From RGIG3528 sp045616485 (GTDB lineage: Bacteria > Bacillota > Clostridia > Lachnospirales > Lachnospiraceae): DNA of 64,000 bases. Location: positions 48,080-112,079 of the forward strand of contig JAZLGU010000055.1 in NCBI GenBank assembly GCA_045616485.1. Reading direction: 5' to 3'. The notes beneath the pieces were generated by a model, which was given only the letters and a program-made list of their open reading frames with translations, had not been told where the DNA came from and ran no database searches. Numbering within the stretch: position 1 is the stretch's first letter; each line of letters starts with the position of its first letter. The translations under genes were made by a program, and so were the position numbers. Positions 16,011-24,351 of the stretch are shown here, one piece after another.

Positions 16011-17939
16011 ATGAGTGAAACAGTTAAAAAAAAGAAACGAAAAGATATAAGGAGCGAACTTATGGAGTCCACATATCCCCGCCTTATGGGGCTGTTTGTG
16101 GCACTGGTGATGCTCCTTGTTTTCTTTATCGGCAGAATAGCGTACATAAATATTCATAGTAAATATGCTCAGAATGCCCTTGCTTTAAGAAGCTATGTTT
16201 CTTCAGAGCTGGCATATAAGAGAGGAGATATACTGGATAGGAACGGTAATCTTCTTGCTACATCAGAGACGCAGTACAATCTGGTTATTGATCCCAAGGT
16301 TATCTTGTACAGTGACAGCTACATGGAGCCTACAGTGTATGCTCTTTGCCGGAATTTTGATGTTAATGAAAATGAAATAAGAGAGATGATTAGTAAAAAA
16401 TCATCCAGCTCTTATGTGGTAGTATTAAAAAATCTTTCTTATGAGGACAAAACAAAATTCACTAAATTTGTGGACAGCTATGAAAATGGCAAATATGTAA
16501 AGGGCGTATGGTTTGAAGAAGACTATAAGCGACACTATTTATATAATGATTTAGGCAGCCATATTATTGGATTTACCGTATCCAGAGATGAAGGCACTTA
16601 CGGTATAGAGCAGGCCTACAATTCATATTTATGCGGTGTCAATGGACGTTCTTACGGATATTATGATGCAGAGCTGAATCTGGTGGAGACTGTAAAGCCT
16701 GCGGTTAATGGTAATAACGTGGTTTCTACCATAGATATAAACGTGCAGAGAGTGCTGCAGGAAGTACTTCATAAGTTTTTGGATGAAGTAGGGGCAAAAA
16801 ACTGTGCTGCAGTTGTACTTGATGCCAATTCCGGTGAGATACTGGGGATGCAGTCCAATTATTCCTATGACTTAAACAATCCCAGAGATCTTTCCAAGTA
16901 TTTTTCTGAGGCTGAAGTGGAAAAAATGACTGACAGTCAGCAGCTGGAGGCCCTTTTCGATATGTGGCGTAATTTTTGCATATCGGATGCTTATGAGCCG
17001 GGCTCTGTTTTCAAGCCGTTTACGCTTTCAGCAGCTCTTGAAGAAAATCTTGTTAAGCTGGACAGTACCTGGGTGTGTGATGGTAAAGAGACTTTTCCCG
17101 GGGATATTACCATAAGATGCCATAATCTAAGAGGACATGGTAAGATCTCCCTGCCTCAGACTATCATGATGTCCTGTAATGACGCTCTTATGCAGATTGT
17201 AGCCATAGAAGGTAAGGAGGTATTCAATAAATACCAGCAGTCCTTCCGTTTTGGTAATTTTACCGGAATTGATATTCCGGGCGAGGCGTCCGGTGGTATT
17301 TTTACCCTGGACCAGCTGAATCCTACTGAGCTTGCCACCTGCTCTTTCGGACAGGGCCTTACTGTTACAATGATGCAGATGATTTCAGGCTTTGCTTCTC
17401 TTATCAATGGTGGCAGCTACTATGAGCCTCATGTGGTAAAGAAAATTGTTAATTCTGACGGAGCCACCGTAAATACAATTGCTCCCAAAGTAGTAAATAA
17501 TACCATATCCGAAGAGACATCTGAATTTTTAAAAGAGGCTTTATACCTTACAGTTACCGGTGGTACTGCAAAGTATTCAAAAATAGAAGGATACAAGATA
17601 GGCGGAAAGACCGGTACAGCTCAGAAGCTTCCCCGTGATGCCGAGAAGTATCTTGTATCATTTATGGGCTTTGCTGAAAATGAAACATCAAAGTATATCT
17701 GCTATGTTATAGTTGATGAATGTGCAGATGCAAATGAGATGAATCACTCTACAGTGGCGCAGAAGCTTTTTGTTGAGATTATGGACAGGATTCTTCCTAT
17801 TCTTAAGATATATCCTGAAGGCGAGATTAACTATCATATAGACATGATCCCTGAAGATCAGATAGGTGTGGATCCTGATAATACCCAGTATGATCCAAAT
17901 GAAGATGAAGGCAATATAAATTCTATTACACATAACTAA
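16011..17939 (+). CDS. ftsI: Class B penicillin-binding protein (FtsI/PBP2B/SpoVD type)
   Basis: Septal D,D-transpeptidase. Seen: one N-terminal membrane span (about 26-46), a dimerisation domain, and the catalytic motifs SVFK (S332, K335), SCN (S388) and KTGT (K533). No PASTA domain follows, unlike SpoVD or PBP2x. 642 residues. Start uncertain: ATG 16011 has only a weak CCGGAA, while in-frame ATG 16062 has TAAGGAG seven bases upstream. I keep 16011 because it supplies the basic KKKKRK cytoplasmic segment expected before the span. Followed at once by ftsW, its glycosyltransferase partner. Confidence 0.93.
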   Translation: MSETVKKKKRKDIRSELMESTYPRLMGLFVALVMLLVFFIGRIAYINIHSKYAQNALALRSYVSSELAYKRGDILDRNGNLLATSETQYNLVIDPKVILYSDSYMEPTVYALCRNFDVNENEIREMISKKSSSSYVVVLKNLSYEDKTKFTKFVDSYENGKYVKGVWFEEDYKRHYLYNDLGSHIIGFTVSRDEGTYGIEQAYNSYLCGVNGRSYGYYDAELNLVETVKPAVNGNNVVSTIDINVQRVLQEVLHKFLDEVGAKNCAAVVLDANSGEILGMQSNYSYDLNNPRDLSKYFSEAEVEKMTDSQQLEALFDMWRNFCISDAYEPGSVFKPFTLSAALEENLVKLDSTWVCDGKETFPGDITIRCHNLRGHGKISLPQTIMMSCNDALMQIVAIEGKEVFNKYQQSFRFGNFTGIDIPGEASGGIFTLDQLNPTELATCSFGQGLTVTMMQMISGFASLINGGSYYEPHVVKKIVNSDGATVNTIAPKVVNNTISEETSEFLKEALYLTVTGGTAKYSKIEGYKIGGKTGTAQKLPRDAEKYLVSFMGFAENETSKYICYVIVDECADANEMNHSTVAQKLFVEIMDRILPILKIYPEGEINYHIDMIPEDQIGVDPDNTQYDPNEDEGNINSITHN

Positions 17940-17955
17940 TTTAAGCAGGTTTAAT

Positions 17956-19137
17956 ATGGCAGAGACAATGACTACGGTTACAAAAGTACCGGGCAAGGAA
18001 AATGCAAGAAAGAAAACTTCATATGTGACATATGATAAAAGTCTGTTTTTCCTTACGATTTTCATCGTAGGTATTGGGCTTGTTCTTTTGTATTCTACCA
18101 GCAGTTATTATTCTCAGATAAAATTTGGCAACAGCACTTATTTTTTCAAAAGACAGTTTGTATTTTCTGCCATGGGTATTATGGCTATGGTCATAATTTC
18201 CTTTATTGATTACAGGAATTTTATGAAGCCCCTGCCTGTTATCGGGTTAAGACCTGATTTGTTATTCTACATATTATGCGTAGGACTTCAGGTGCTGGTA
18301 CTTATTGTAGGTGAGGAAAGATACGGAGCGAAAAGATGGATTGACGTGCCTGTTATTGGCTCTTTCCAGCCTTCGGAATTTACCAAAATCGCCGTTATAA
18401 TGTTTGTGGCATCTTCTGTATATTATGCCCCGAAGCTTTTAAAGAATTTTGTGGGGTATGCATATCTTTTTATTGTGGTAGGAATATCCATTGCACTGGT
18501 AGCAAAGGAAGACCTTAGTACAGGTGTGGTAATAGCAGGTATTTTTACCATCATGTGTTTCGCAGCAGGAGAAAAGTGGTATTACTTACCCGGCACTGTT
18601 ATCATGGGTGTAATAGCTGCTGCGGCCTACATAGTTTATGGTGACGGCTTCAGAGGCGACAGAATAGAAGGATGGCTTAATATAGACAGTGCGGCAGGCT
18701 CTTACCAGATAAGACGTGGCCTCTATGCCATTGCTTCAGGCGGACTTACAGGCAAAGGACTGGGTGAAAGCTCTATGAAGCTGGGCTTTGTACCGGAAGC
18801 TCACAACGATATGGTATTTTCCATTATTTGTGAAGAGCTGGGGATTCTTGGGGCTATGGCCATCATTTTCCTCTACATACTTCTTTGCTGGAGGATACTG
18901 GTAGTAGCTGTAAATGCTCCAGACCTGTATGGCAGGCTTATTTGTGTGGGTGTTTTATGTCATATTGCACTGCAGCTTATTATGAATATAGCTGTAGTTA
19001 CCAATACCATTCCCGCTACAGGTATAGCCCTTCCGTTTATCAGCTATGGAGGCACAGCGCTTACCTTGCTTATGTGTGAGATGGGACTGGTGCTTTCGGT
19101 ATCTTTCCATATTGAGAAAAGAGATATAGCAGGATGA
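17956..19137 (+). CDS. ftsW: SEDS peptidoglycan glycosyltransferase FtsW (FtsW/SpoVE)
   Basis: Multi-span polymerase that extends glycan strands from lipid II at the septum. Seen: about ten hydrophobic segments, the GAKRWIDVPVIGSFQPSEFTKIA region carrying the conserved SEDS motif, LVAKEDLSTG, GLGESSMKLGFVPEAHNDMVFS, and the ISYGGTAL motif near the C-terminus. 393 residues. Could equally be called SpoVE; its place between the division PBP and ftsQ favours vegetative FtsW. Overlaps ftsQ by four bases (ATGA). Confidence 0.94.
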   Translation: MAETMTTVTKVPGKENARKKTSYVTYDKSLFFLTIFIVGIGLVLLYSTSSYYSQIKFGNSTYFFKRQFVFSAMGIMAMVIISFIDYRNFMKPLPVIGLRPDLLFYILCVGLQVLVLIVGEERYGAKRWIDVPVIGSFQPSEFTKIAVIMFVASSVYYAPKLLKNFVGYAYLFIVVGISIALVAKEDLSTGVVIAGIFTIMCFAAGEKWYYLPGTVIMGVIAAAAYIVYGDGFRGDRIEGWLNIDSAAGSYQIRRGLYAIASGGLTGKGLGESSMKLGFVPEAHNDMVFSIICEELGILGAMAIIFLYILLCWRILVVAVNAPDLYGRLICVGVLCHIALQLIMNIAVVTNTIPATGIALPFISYGGTALTLLMCEMGLVLSVSFHIEKRDIAG

Positions 19138-19850
19138 ATTTTATTGCAAAACATAAGAATATTATAATTTTTCTGGCGGTTCTTGTTTTTCTGGCTTTTG
19201 GCGTGGCGATTTTTATGAATTTTACCACCATGTCGGAAGTAGAGACTGAAGGGCTCACAGCTTATGAGAGAAAGGAATTTCTAAAGAAAACAGGATATAA
19301 CGATTCCTTTGGAAATACATACATATATTATTTTAAAAACAAATTTAAGGATCATCCGGAAATAGCTTTTATAGAAAAATATGAAGTGACTATAGTAAAC
19401 AAGAATAAAGTCATGATTACGGTGTACGAAAATGATATTCTTGGCGCTGTTAAGGTTATGAGTAATTACTTTTACTTTAACAGGGAAGGGGTTATTATAG
19501 CTACCAGTGTGGACAGGAAAAAGGATGTTCCATTGGTAAAGGGACTGGAATTTACGGAAGTTGTTGTGCATGAGCCCTTAAAGACTCAGAAAAATACAAT
19601 ATTTGAAAGTATAATGGAGATATCCAATCTCCTTACAAAATATAGTATTCAGGTATCTGAGATTATATATGATGATAACAATAATATTTCTTTGGTTTCA
19701 GGTAATCTTATCATTATAATGGGGACCAAGGCGACTTATGAGCGGCAGCTGGGAGCTATAGCAGAGATTTACGAAAGAGCGGCTCTTACCGGCGGTACCA
19801 TAGATCTTAGAAATTATTCCGAGACAAATACTACAATTATTTTGAAATGA
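19134..19850 (+). CDS. ftsQ: Cell-division protein FtsQ/DivIB
   Basis: Bitopic division protein whose extracellular POTRA and beta domains hold the FtsL/DivIC complex. Seen: a short cytoplasmic start, one span at about 8-28, a POTRA-like stretch, then KYEVTIVNKNKVMITVYENDILGAV and the YYFYFNREGVI beta-region typical of FtsQ/DivIB. 238 residues. Starts inside the ftsW stop. Low overall conservation is normal here; the call combines these motifs with position before ftsZ. Confidence 0.88.
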   Translation: MNFIAKHKNIIIFLAVLVFLAFGVAIFMNFTTMSEVETEGLTAYERKEFLKKTGYNDSFGNTYIYYFKNKFKDHPEIAFIEKYEVTIVNKNKVMITVYENDILGAVKVMSNYFYFNREGVIIATSVDRKKDVPLVKGLEFTEVVVHEPLKTQKNTIFESIMEISNLLTKYSIQVSEIIYDDNNNISLVSGNLIIIMGTKATYERQLGAIAEIYERAALTGGTIDLRNYSETNTTIILK

Positions 19851-19927
19851 GTGTTTACAGAAAACTTCTTATTTTAGCACCGGTGTGGATAATAAGAGCA
19901 GTTTCTGAAAAAAGTTTAAAAAATATC

Positions 19928-19956
19928 TTGATTTTATATAGTATAATATATATTAT
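19928..19956 (+). promoter_or_regulatory. Candidate promoter for ftsZ
   Basis: TTGATT (19928-19933), 17 bases, TATTAT (19951-19956) within a very AT-rich stretch. A second weaker candidate, TTGAAA (19978) with TTATTA 18 bases later, lies downstream. Either would place ftsZ under its own control as well as read-through from ftsQ. Confidence 0.5.
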
Positions 19957-20006
19957 ATACATAGGTTAGTGGATAACTTGAAATACAAGCACTAGATATT
20001 GTTATT

Positions 20007-20064
20007 AGCATCGTTGTATGAGAGCTGGGATTTAGCAGCTATGATGCTCTTGGGGGATACCAAG
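20007..20064 (+). promoter_or_regulatory. Two abutting hairpins in the ftsZ leader
   Basis: Hairpin 1: AGCATC (20007-20012) pairs with GATGCT (20043-20048), enclosing AGCTG (20023-20027) and CAGCT (20036-20040) around an 8-base loop. Hairpin 2: CTTGG (20049-20053) pairs with CCAAG (20060-20064) around GGGATA. The second begins on the base after the first ends. No T-run follows, so they are not simple terminators; the ftsZ ribosome-binding site lies 20 bases on. No known riboswitch class is recognised. Confidence 0.5.
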
Positions 20065-20099
20065 ATTTGTGCTTTTTGATTTATAAGGAGGGTGGGACC

Positions 20100-21395
20100 T
20101 TGCTTGAGATTACTAGTGATTATTCAGATAGCAACGCACGTATTGTTGTAGTTGGTGTAGGTGGTGCAGGTAATAATGCCATCAATCGTATGATTGAGGA
20201 TAATATTAACGGCATTGAATTTGTTTGTGCCAATACAGATAAGCAGCAGCTGACAGACAGCAAAGCTGAGACATGTATTCAGATTGGTGAGAAGCTTACA
20301 AAAGGACTGGGTTGTGGCGCTGATCCTGAAAAGGGTGAAAAGAGTGCTGAAGAGAGCCGCGAGGAGCTGGCAGAGGTGGTTCGTGGTGCAGACATGGTAT
20401 TTGTTACCTGTGGTATGGGTGGCGGTACCGGTACAGGTGCAGCACCTGTTGTAGCACAGATAGCTAAAGAGATGGGTATACTGACTGTAGGTATTGTTAC
20501 AAAGCCTTTTAGTTTTGAGGGTAAGGTGCGTATGGACAATGCCAATAGCGGTATTGAAAGACTTCGTCATAATGTAGATACTATTATTGTTATACCTAAT
20601 GATAAAATTCTTTCCATTTCAGATAAGAGATGTTCTCTTTCCCAGGCTCTTAAAAAGGCTGATGAAGTACTGAAGCAGTCTGTTCAGGGTATTACAGATC
20701 TAATGAATAAAAATGGTCTTATCAATCTTGACTTTGCGGATGTTTCCCGTGTCATGAAAGATAAGGGCGTAGCCCATATAGGTATCGGCTATGGTTCCGG
20801 CGAGGATAAGTGTCTTAAGGCACTGGAGGCAGCTATTTCCAGTCCTCTTCTTGAGACTACCATCAAAGGTGCCAAGGATATCATCATCAACTTTACCGGT
20901 GATATTACTCTCTTTGAGGCTTATGAAGCAGCTGAGAAGGCTAAGGATATGGCAGATCGTGACGCCAATATTATCTTTGGTGCCCGTGAAGACTTTGATA
21001 TGAAGGATACAGTATCCATTACCGTTATTGCTACAGGTATTGAAGCCAATGGCATGTCATCCTTTAATGCCAGCAAGTTCGGTTCTTATATAGGTAAGCC
21101 TTCAGGAAGTGATGTTCAGCCTCAGCAGACTCAGACATCTACTTTCCAGGGAGCGTCCCTTGGAGTACCAAGCTTTATGAAAAAGAGCCTTAATTCTGTT
21201 CAGGGACAGCCGACAGGCGCAGCTCCCAGACCTCAGGCTCCACAGATGCAGCCTCAGGCACGTCCACAGTCAGGACTTTCACAGCCTGTTCGCCCTCAGA
21301 CTAATGTATCTCAGAGCTTTGCCACACCAAGCAATGCTGAGAAGTCGGATAGGGAAGGCATAAAGATTCCTGAATTCCTCAAAAAGAATAAATAG
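20100..21395 (+). CDS. ftsZ: Cell-division GTPase FtsZ
   Basis: Tubulin homologue that forms the Z ring. Seen: ARIVVVGVGGAGNNA start of the nucleotide fold, the tubulin signature GGGTGTGAAPV (from about 107), the T7-loop region NLDFADV, a Pro/Gln-rich linker (about 335-415), and the conserved C-terminal peptide KIPEFLKKNK that binds FtsA or SepF. I choose the TTG at 20100: AAGGAGG at 20085-20091 is eight bases away and the N-terminus MLEI matches clostridial FtsZ. An upstream in-frame TTG at 20067 has no such site. 431 residues. Confidence 0.97.
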   Translation: MLEITSDYSDSNARIVVVGVGGAGNNAINRMIEDNINGIEFVCANTDKQQLTDSKAETCIQIGEKLTKGLGCGADPEKGEKSAEESREELAEVVRGADMVFVTCGMGGGTGTGAAPVVAQIAKEMGILTVGIVTKPFSFEGKVRMDNANSGIERLRHNVDTIIVIPNDKILSISDKRCSLSQALKKADEVLKQSVQGITDLMNKNGLINLDFADVSRVMKDKGVAHIGIGYGSGEDKCLKALEAAISSPLLETTIKGAKDIIINFTGDITLFEAYEAAEKAKDMADRDANIIFGAREDFDMKDTVSITVIATGIEANGMSSFNASKFGSYIGKPSGSDVQPQQTQTSTFQGASLGVPSFMKKSLNSVQGQPTGAAPRPQAPQMQPQARPQSGLSQPVRPQTNVSQSFATPSNAEKSDREGIKIPEFLKKNK

Positions 21396-21408
21396 GACAT
21401 TTATACAG

Positions 21409-21448
21409 GCACCTGCAGATCGAAAGATGGCGGCAGGTGCTTTCTTTT
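21409..21448 (+). terminator. Terminator after ftsZ
   Basis: GCACCTGC (21409-21416) and GCAGGTGC (21433-21440) form a perfect 8-base stem, followed by TTTCTTTT. Marks the end of the division cluster. Confidence 0.85.
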
Positions 21449-21501
21449 GGGCAAAATACGAAAATTAGTATAGAAGCTACTGCTAATTTAGAATTTATAT
21501 A

Positions 21502-21529
21502 TTGTTTTTATTTCAAATGACGATATAAT
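21502..21529 (+). promoter_or_regulatory. Promoter of the antiporter operon
   Basis: TTGTTT (21502-21507), 16 bases, perfect TATAAT (21524-21529). Located 49 bases before the first gene and after the ftsZ terminator, so the ten antiporter genes are probably one transcript. Confidence 0.65.
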
Positions 21530-21577
21530 ATTTGAGGTAAATTTATTTAGACTAGATAATAAAAAGAGAGGCATTAT

Positions 21578-22063
21578 ATGTTTTTTATTCTTTTATTGTT
21601 GTGGATTATATTTAATGGCAGATTCACTCTGGAAATTCTTGTTTTCGGTCTGGTGATTTCCGCAGCACTCTATCTGTTTCTATGGAAATTCATGGGCTTC
21701 TCACCCAAAAAAGAACTTCAGACTTTTCTTAAAATTCCCAAGGGAGTTATGTATTTACTGGGACTTTTAGTAGAAATTATAAAAGCAAACTGCATGGTGC
21801 TTTACTACATCTTCAATCCAAAGATGGAAGTAGAGCCTGTTATTGTGCGCTTTAAGGGCAAACTTAAGGAGGAGGCACATAAGAGTACTCTGGCCAATTC
21901 CATTACCCTGACTCCCGGTACCATAACAGTTGATCTTACCGGTGACGAGTATATGGTGCACTGTCTGGACAAGGATCTGGCTCCGGGACTTGATTCCAGC
22001 TCTTTTGTAGAACGCTTGGAAAAAATGGAAGATAATAAAGTAAACAGGAAAGGAAGGGCATAA
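21578..22063 (+). CDS. mrpE: Mrp antiporter subunit E (MnhE/MrpE)
   Basis: Small membrane subunit of Mrp/Mnh Na+/H+ antiporters and of MbhA in archaeal hydrogenases. Seen: two to three N-terminal spans and the family signature FNPKMEVEPVIVRF followed by LANSITLTPGTITVDL. 161 residues, normal length. GAGAGG about 7 bases before the ATG. First gene of the operon, so the order E-F-G-... differs from the A-to-G order of Bacillus mrp. Confidence 0.92.
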   Translation: MFFILLLLWIIFNGRFTLEILVFGLVISAALYLFLWKFMGFSPKKELQTFLKIPKGVMYLLGLLVEIIKANCMVLYYIFNPKMEVEPVIVRFKGKLKEEAHKSTLANSITLTPGTITVDLTGDEYMVHCLDKDLAPGLDSSSFVERLEKMEDNKVNRKGRA

Positions 22064-22064
22064 A

Positions 22065-22373
22065 ATGAGCACGTTTTTTCAGATAACATTAATAGCAGTT
22101 ATGATTGTTCTGGCTGTGTGTATGCTTTTTGCCATGATTCGCGCTATCAAAGGCCCTTCATCCACAGACCGAATGGTAGCAGTAAATATGATTGGCACCA
22201 TGACAATGGTGGTTATTATTCTTTTAGCTATTTTTCTGGGTGAGGACTACCTGGTGGACGTAGCTATAGTATATGCAATGCTTTCTTTCCTTGCAGTTAT
22301 TGTACTGGCAAAAGTGTTTATGGGTGTATACAGGGAAAAGCATCCTCTTACAGATAAGGAGGAAAACAAATGA
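22065..22373 (+). CDS. mrpF: Mrp antiporter subunit F
   Basis: Three-span subunit. Seen: the MrpF signature RAIKGPSSTDRMVAVNMIGT between spans one and two, then two further hydrophobic segments with DVAIVYAMLSFLAVIVLAK. 102 residues. One base separates it from mrpE and it overlaps mrpG by four bases. Confidence 0.92.
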   Translation: MSTFFQITLIAVMIVLAVCMLFAMIRAIKGPSSTDRMVAVNMIGTMTMVVIILLAIFLGEDYLVDVAIVYAMLSFLAVIVLAKVFMGVYREKHPLTDKEENK

Positions 22374-22732
22374 TGGCTCGGGAAATTATAGCAGCTGTTT
22401 GTTTTATACTGGCAGCACTGGTTTATATATGTGTGGTAATCGGTACCAATAAATTTAAATATGTATTAAACAGAATGCATGCGGCAGCTATGGGAGATAC
22501 CCTTGGGATTCTTCTGGTAGTTATAGGCGCAGTAGTTTACTTTGGCTTTACCTTTGCCAGCCTTAAATGCATTCTTGTATTAGCGTTCTTATGGTTTTCA
22601 AGCCCTGTTTCATCTCACCTGATAGCCAAGCTGGAGGTGACTACCCATCCTGAGAAAAAGGGAACGGAGTATGAGATAGTAGAGCTTAGTGAGCTGGAAA
22701 AAGAGTATGAAGAAAAGGAGAAGATGCAATGA
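22370..22732 (+). CDS. mrpG: Mrp antiporter subunit G
   Basis: Three-span subunit. Seen: the family motif NRMHAAAMGDTLGILLVV (in MrpG typically R-hAA-xxTLG), then FLWFSSPVSSHLIAK and a charged tail. 120 residues. Two ATG codons occur in tandem at 22370 and 22373; the first overlaps the mrpF stop. Overlaps the next gene by four bases. Confidence 0.92.
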   Translation: MMAREIIAAVCFILAALVYICVVIGTNKFKYVLNRMHAAAMGDTLGILLVVIGAVVYFGFTFASLKCILVLAFLWFSSPVSSHLIAKLEVTTHPEKKGTEYEIVELSELEKEYEEKEKMQ

Positions 22733-23007
22733 CAACAGCTTTTATGTACATTCTGTTAGGTTTACTTGTGATTTGTGCTATTGCTACATGTCTCAATAGA
22801 AATCTTCTTACATCGATTATTATTTTCATGTCATATAGTGTGATTATGTCCATTATCTGGATGCTTTTGGAGTCTCCGGACCTGGCTATTACAGAAGCTG
22901 CTGTAGGAGCAGGTATTACTACAGTTCTTTTCTTTGTAACCCTTAAAAAGATACATGCTATGACAGATAAAGACAAGGAGGCAGAAGATGAGCAAGACCA
23001 GATCTGA
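22729..23007 (+). CDS. MbhD-like (DUF4040) subunit, equivalent to part of the MrpA C-terminus
   Basis: Three-span protein of 92 residues with LLESPDLAITEAAVGAGITTVLFF, the DUF4040/MbhD signature. In Bacillus this domain is part of the long MrpA; here, as in archaeal Mbh (MbhD), it is a free subunit. The C-terminus is acidic and the gene overlaps the next by 20 bases. Confidence 0.85.
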   Translation: MTTAFMYILLGLLVICAIATCLNRNLLTSIIIFMSYSVIMSIIWMLLESPDLAITEAAVGAGITTVLFFVTLKKIHAMTDKDKEAEDEQDQI

Positions 23008-23968
23008 TTATGAAAATACCTTCTGGAGAAGGCTGGTACGCTTTGTCAATGGTACCTCTGACAGCCTGTCTGAGAATAGCGGATACGAGGTAGATACTAC
23101 TGAGACAGAAAAGCGTGTACGCGATGACTTCTTCATTAAAGAGGAGAAAGAGAAAAAGAAAAGAGAGAGAGCCGAGTATATATCCCGCTACAGTGAGTGG
23201 GCAGATACAAAGGGCGTTAAGCATTACAACAGATTTTATAGACTTATGGCTGTAGTAATGTGTCTGGGTATCATCGGAGTTCTTTTATTCACAGTAGTAG
23301 AGCTTCCTAAATTTGGCAGCCCGGACAATCCTGTTAATAACGAAGTAGCAGACCGCTACATAGAAAAGGGCATGGAAGAGACCGGAGCGGTAAATATCGT
23401 AGCCGGAATGATCCTGGATTACAGAGCTTTCGATACATTAGGTGAGTCTCATGTACTTTTTATAGCTACTGTATGTGTTCTTATTCTCCTTCGTATAGAT
23501 AAGGGAGATGAAAAGGAAAAAGAAGAAGCGAACGACAGAGAGCTGGAGCCTAAGAATCTCACAATTCTTCAGCATTCAGCCAAGGTACTGGTACCGGTTA
23601 TTATTCTTTTTGGTATATATGTAGTGCTTAATGGTCACCTGTCACCGGGAGGCGGCTTCTCAGGTGGTGCCATTATAGGTGCAGGTCTTATCCTTTATGT
23701 TAATGCTTATGGCTTTAAAAAGACTGAAAAGTTCTTTACTTACAGGACATTTAAGACTGTCAGTGTGACCGCACTTTTATTCTACTCCTTAAGTAAGACA
23801 TACTCTTTCTTTACCGGAGCCAATGATCTTCACAGCATTATCCCTAAGGGCACTCCGGGGGATATCCTTTCATCAGGACTTATTTTACCGCTTAATATTG
23901 CAGTAGGTGCTGTTGTTGCCTGCACTATTTACGCATTCTATACTTTATTCAGAAAAGGAGGCATGTGA
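22988..23968 (+). CDS. mrpB: Fused MbhE-MrpB subunit
   Basis: Two modules in one chain. After a charged cytoplasmic lead of about 75 residues, an MbhE/MrpA-C-terminal domain shows SPDNPVNNEVADRYIEKG and a TGAVNIVAGMILDYRAFDTLGE stretch (here split for length: residues of about 113-155). A charged linker with many E/K then leads to MnhB/MrpB (about 195-326) with GHLSPGGGFSGGAIIGAG. Fusion of the last MrpA piece to MrpB, with MbhD separate, gives the same subunit content as MbhD-E-F. 326 residues. Confidence 0.87.
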   Translation: MSKTRSDYENTFWRRLVRFVNGTSDSLSENSGYEVDTTETEKRVRDDFFIKEEKEKKKRERAEYISRYSEWADTKGVKHYNRFYRLMAVVMCLGIIGVLLFTVVELPKFGSPDNPVNNEVADRYIEKGMEETGAVNIVAGMILDYRAFDTLGESHVLFIATVCVLILLRIDKGDEKEKEEANDRELEPKNLTILQHSAKVLVPVIILFGIYVVLNGHLSPGGGFSGGAIIGAGLILYVNAYGFKKTEKFFTYRTFKTVSVTALLFYSLSKTYSFFTGANDLHSIIPKGTPGDILSSGLILPLNIAVGAVVACTIYAFYTLFRKGGM

Positions 23969-24351
23969 TGGACGCTATTTTTTCCTGCCTTTCTTCAAAT
24001 TTGGTAGAAGGAGTGTCCATGATACTTTTTGGTATCGGATTTACCACACTTTTCCTCCATCCCAATATGATTAAGAAAATCATGGGCTTCAATATTATGG
24101 ATACAGCTGTATATCTCTTTTTAGCTGCAAAGGGCTATATTTTCGGAAGAAAAGCTCCTATTGTAGTAGATGGCAATACAGATGTTACAGCTTACATTAA
24201 TCCTATTCCTGCAGGTCTGGTACTTACAGGCATCGTAGTATCAGTCAGCGTTACTGCAGTAATGCTTTCACTGACCATAAAGCTCTATAAGCGCTATCAT
24301 TCACTGGATATTGATGAGATATCCAGAATGGTGCGAAAGGAGGGTAAATAA
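23968..24351 (+). CDS. mrpC: Mrp antiporter subunit C (NuoK-like)
   Basis: Three-span NuoK/MrpC homologue. Seen: LFGIGFTTLFLHPNMIKKIMGFNIMDTAVYLFL, split here by a conserved NxxD-type step, and INPIPAGLVLTGIVVSVSVTAV, the C-terminal PxxxALVLTAIVI-like motif of the family. Start chosen at ATG 23968: AAGGAGG at 23955-23961 is six bases upstream, whereas the GTG at 23965 is only three bases from it. 127 residues. Confidence 0.9.
   Translation: MDAIFSCLSSNLVEGVSMILFGIGFTTLFLHPNMIKKIMGFNIMDTAVYLFLAAKGYIFGRKAPIVVDGNTDVTAYINPIPAGLVLTGIVVSVSVTAVMLSLTIKLYKRYHSLDIDEISRMVRKEGK

Noticed and set aside
20007..20099. T-box, riboswitch or terminator-antiterminator before ftsZ
   Set aside because: No T-box sequence, specifier arm or T-run; folded unit kept only as an unknown leader.
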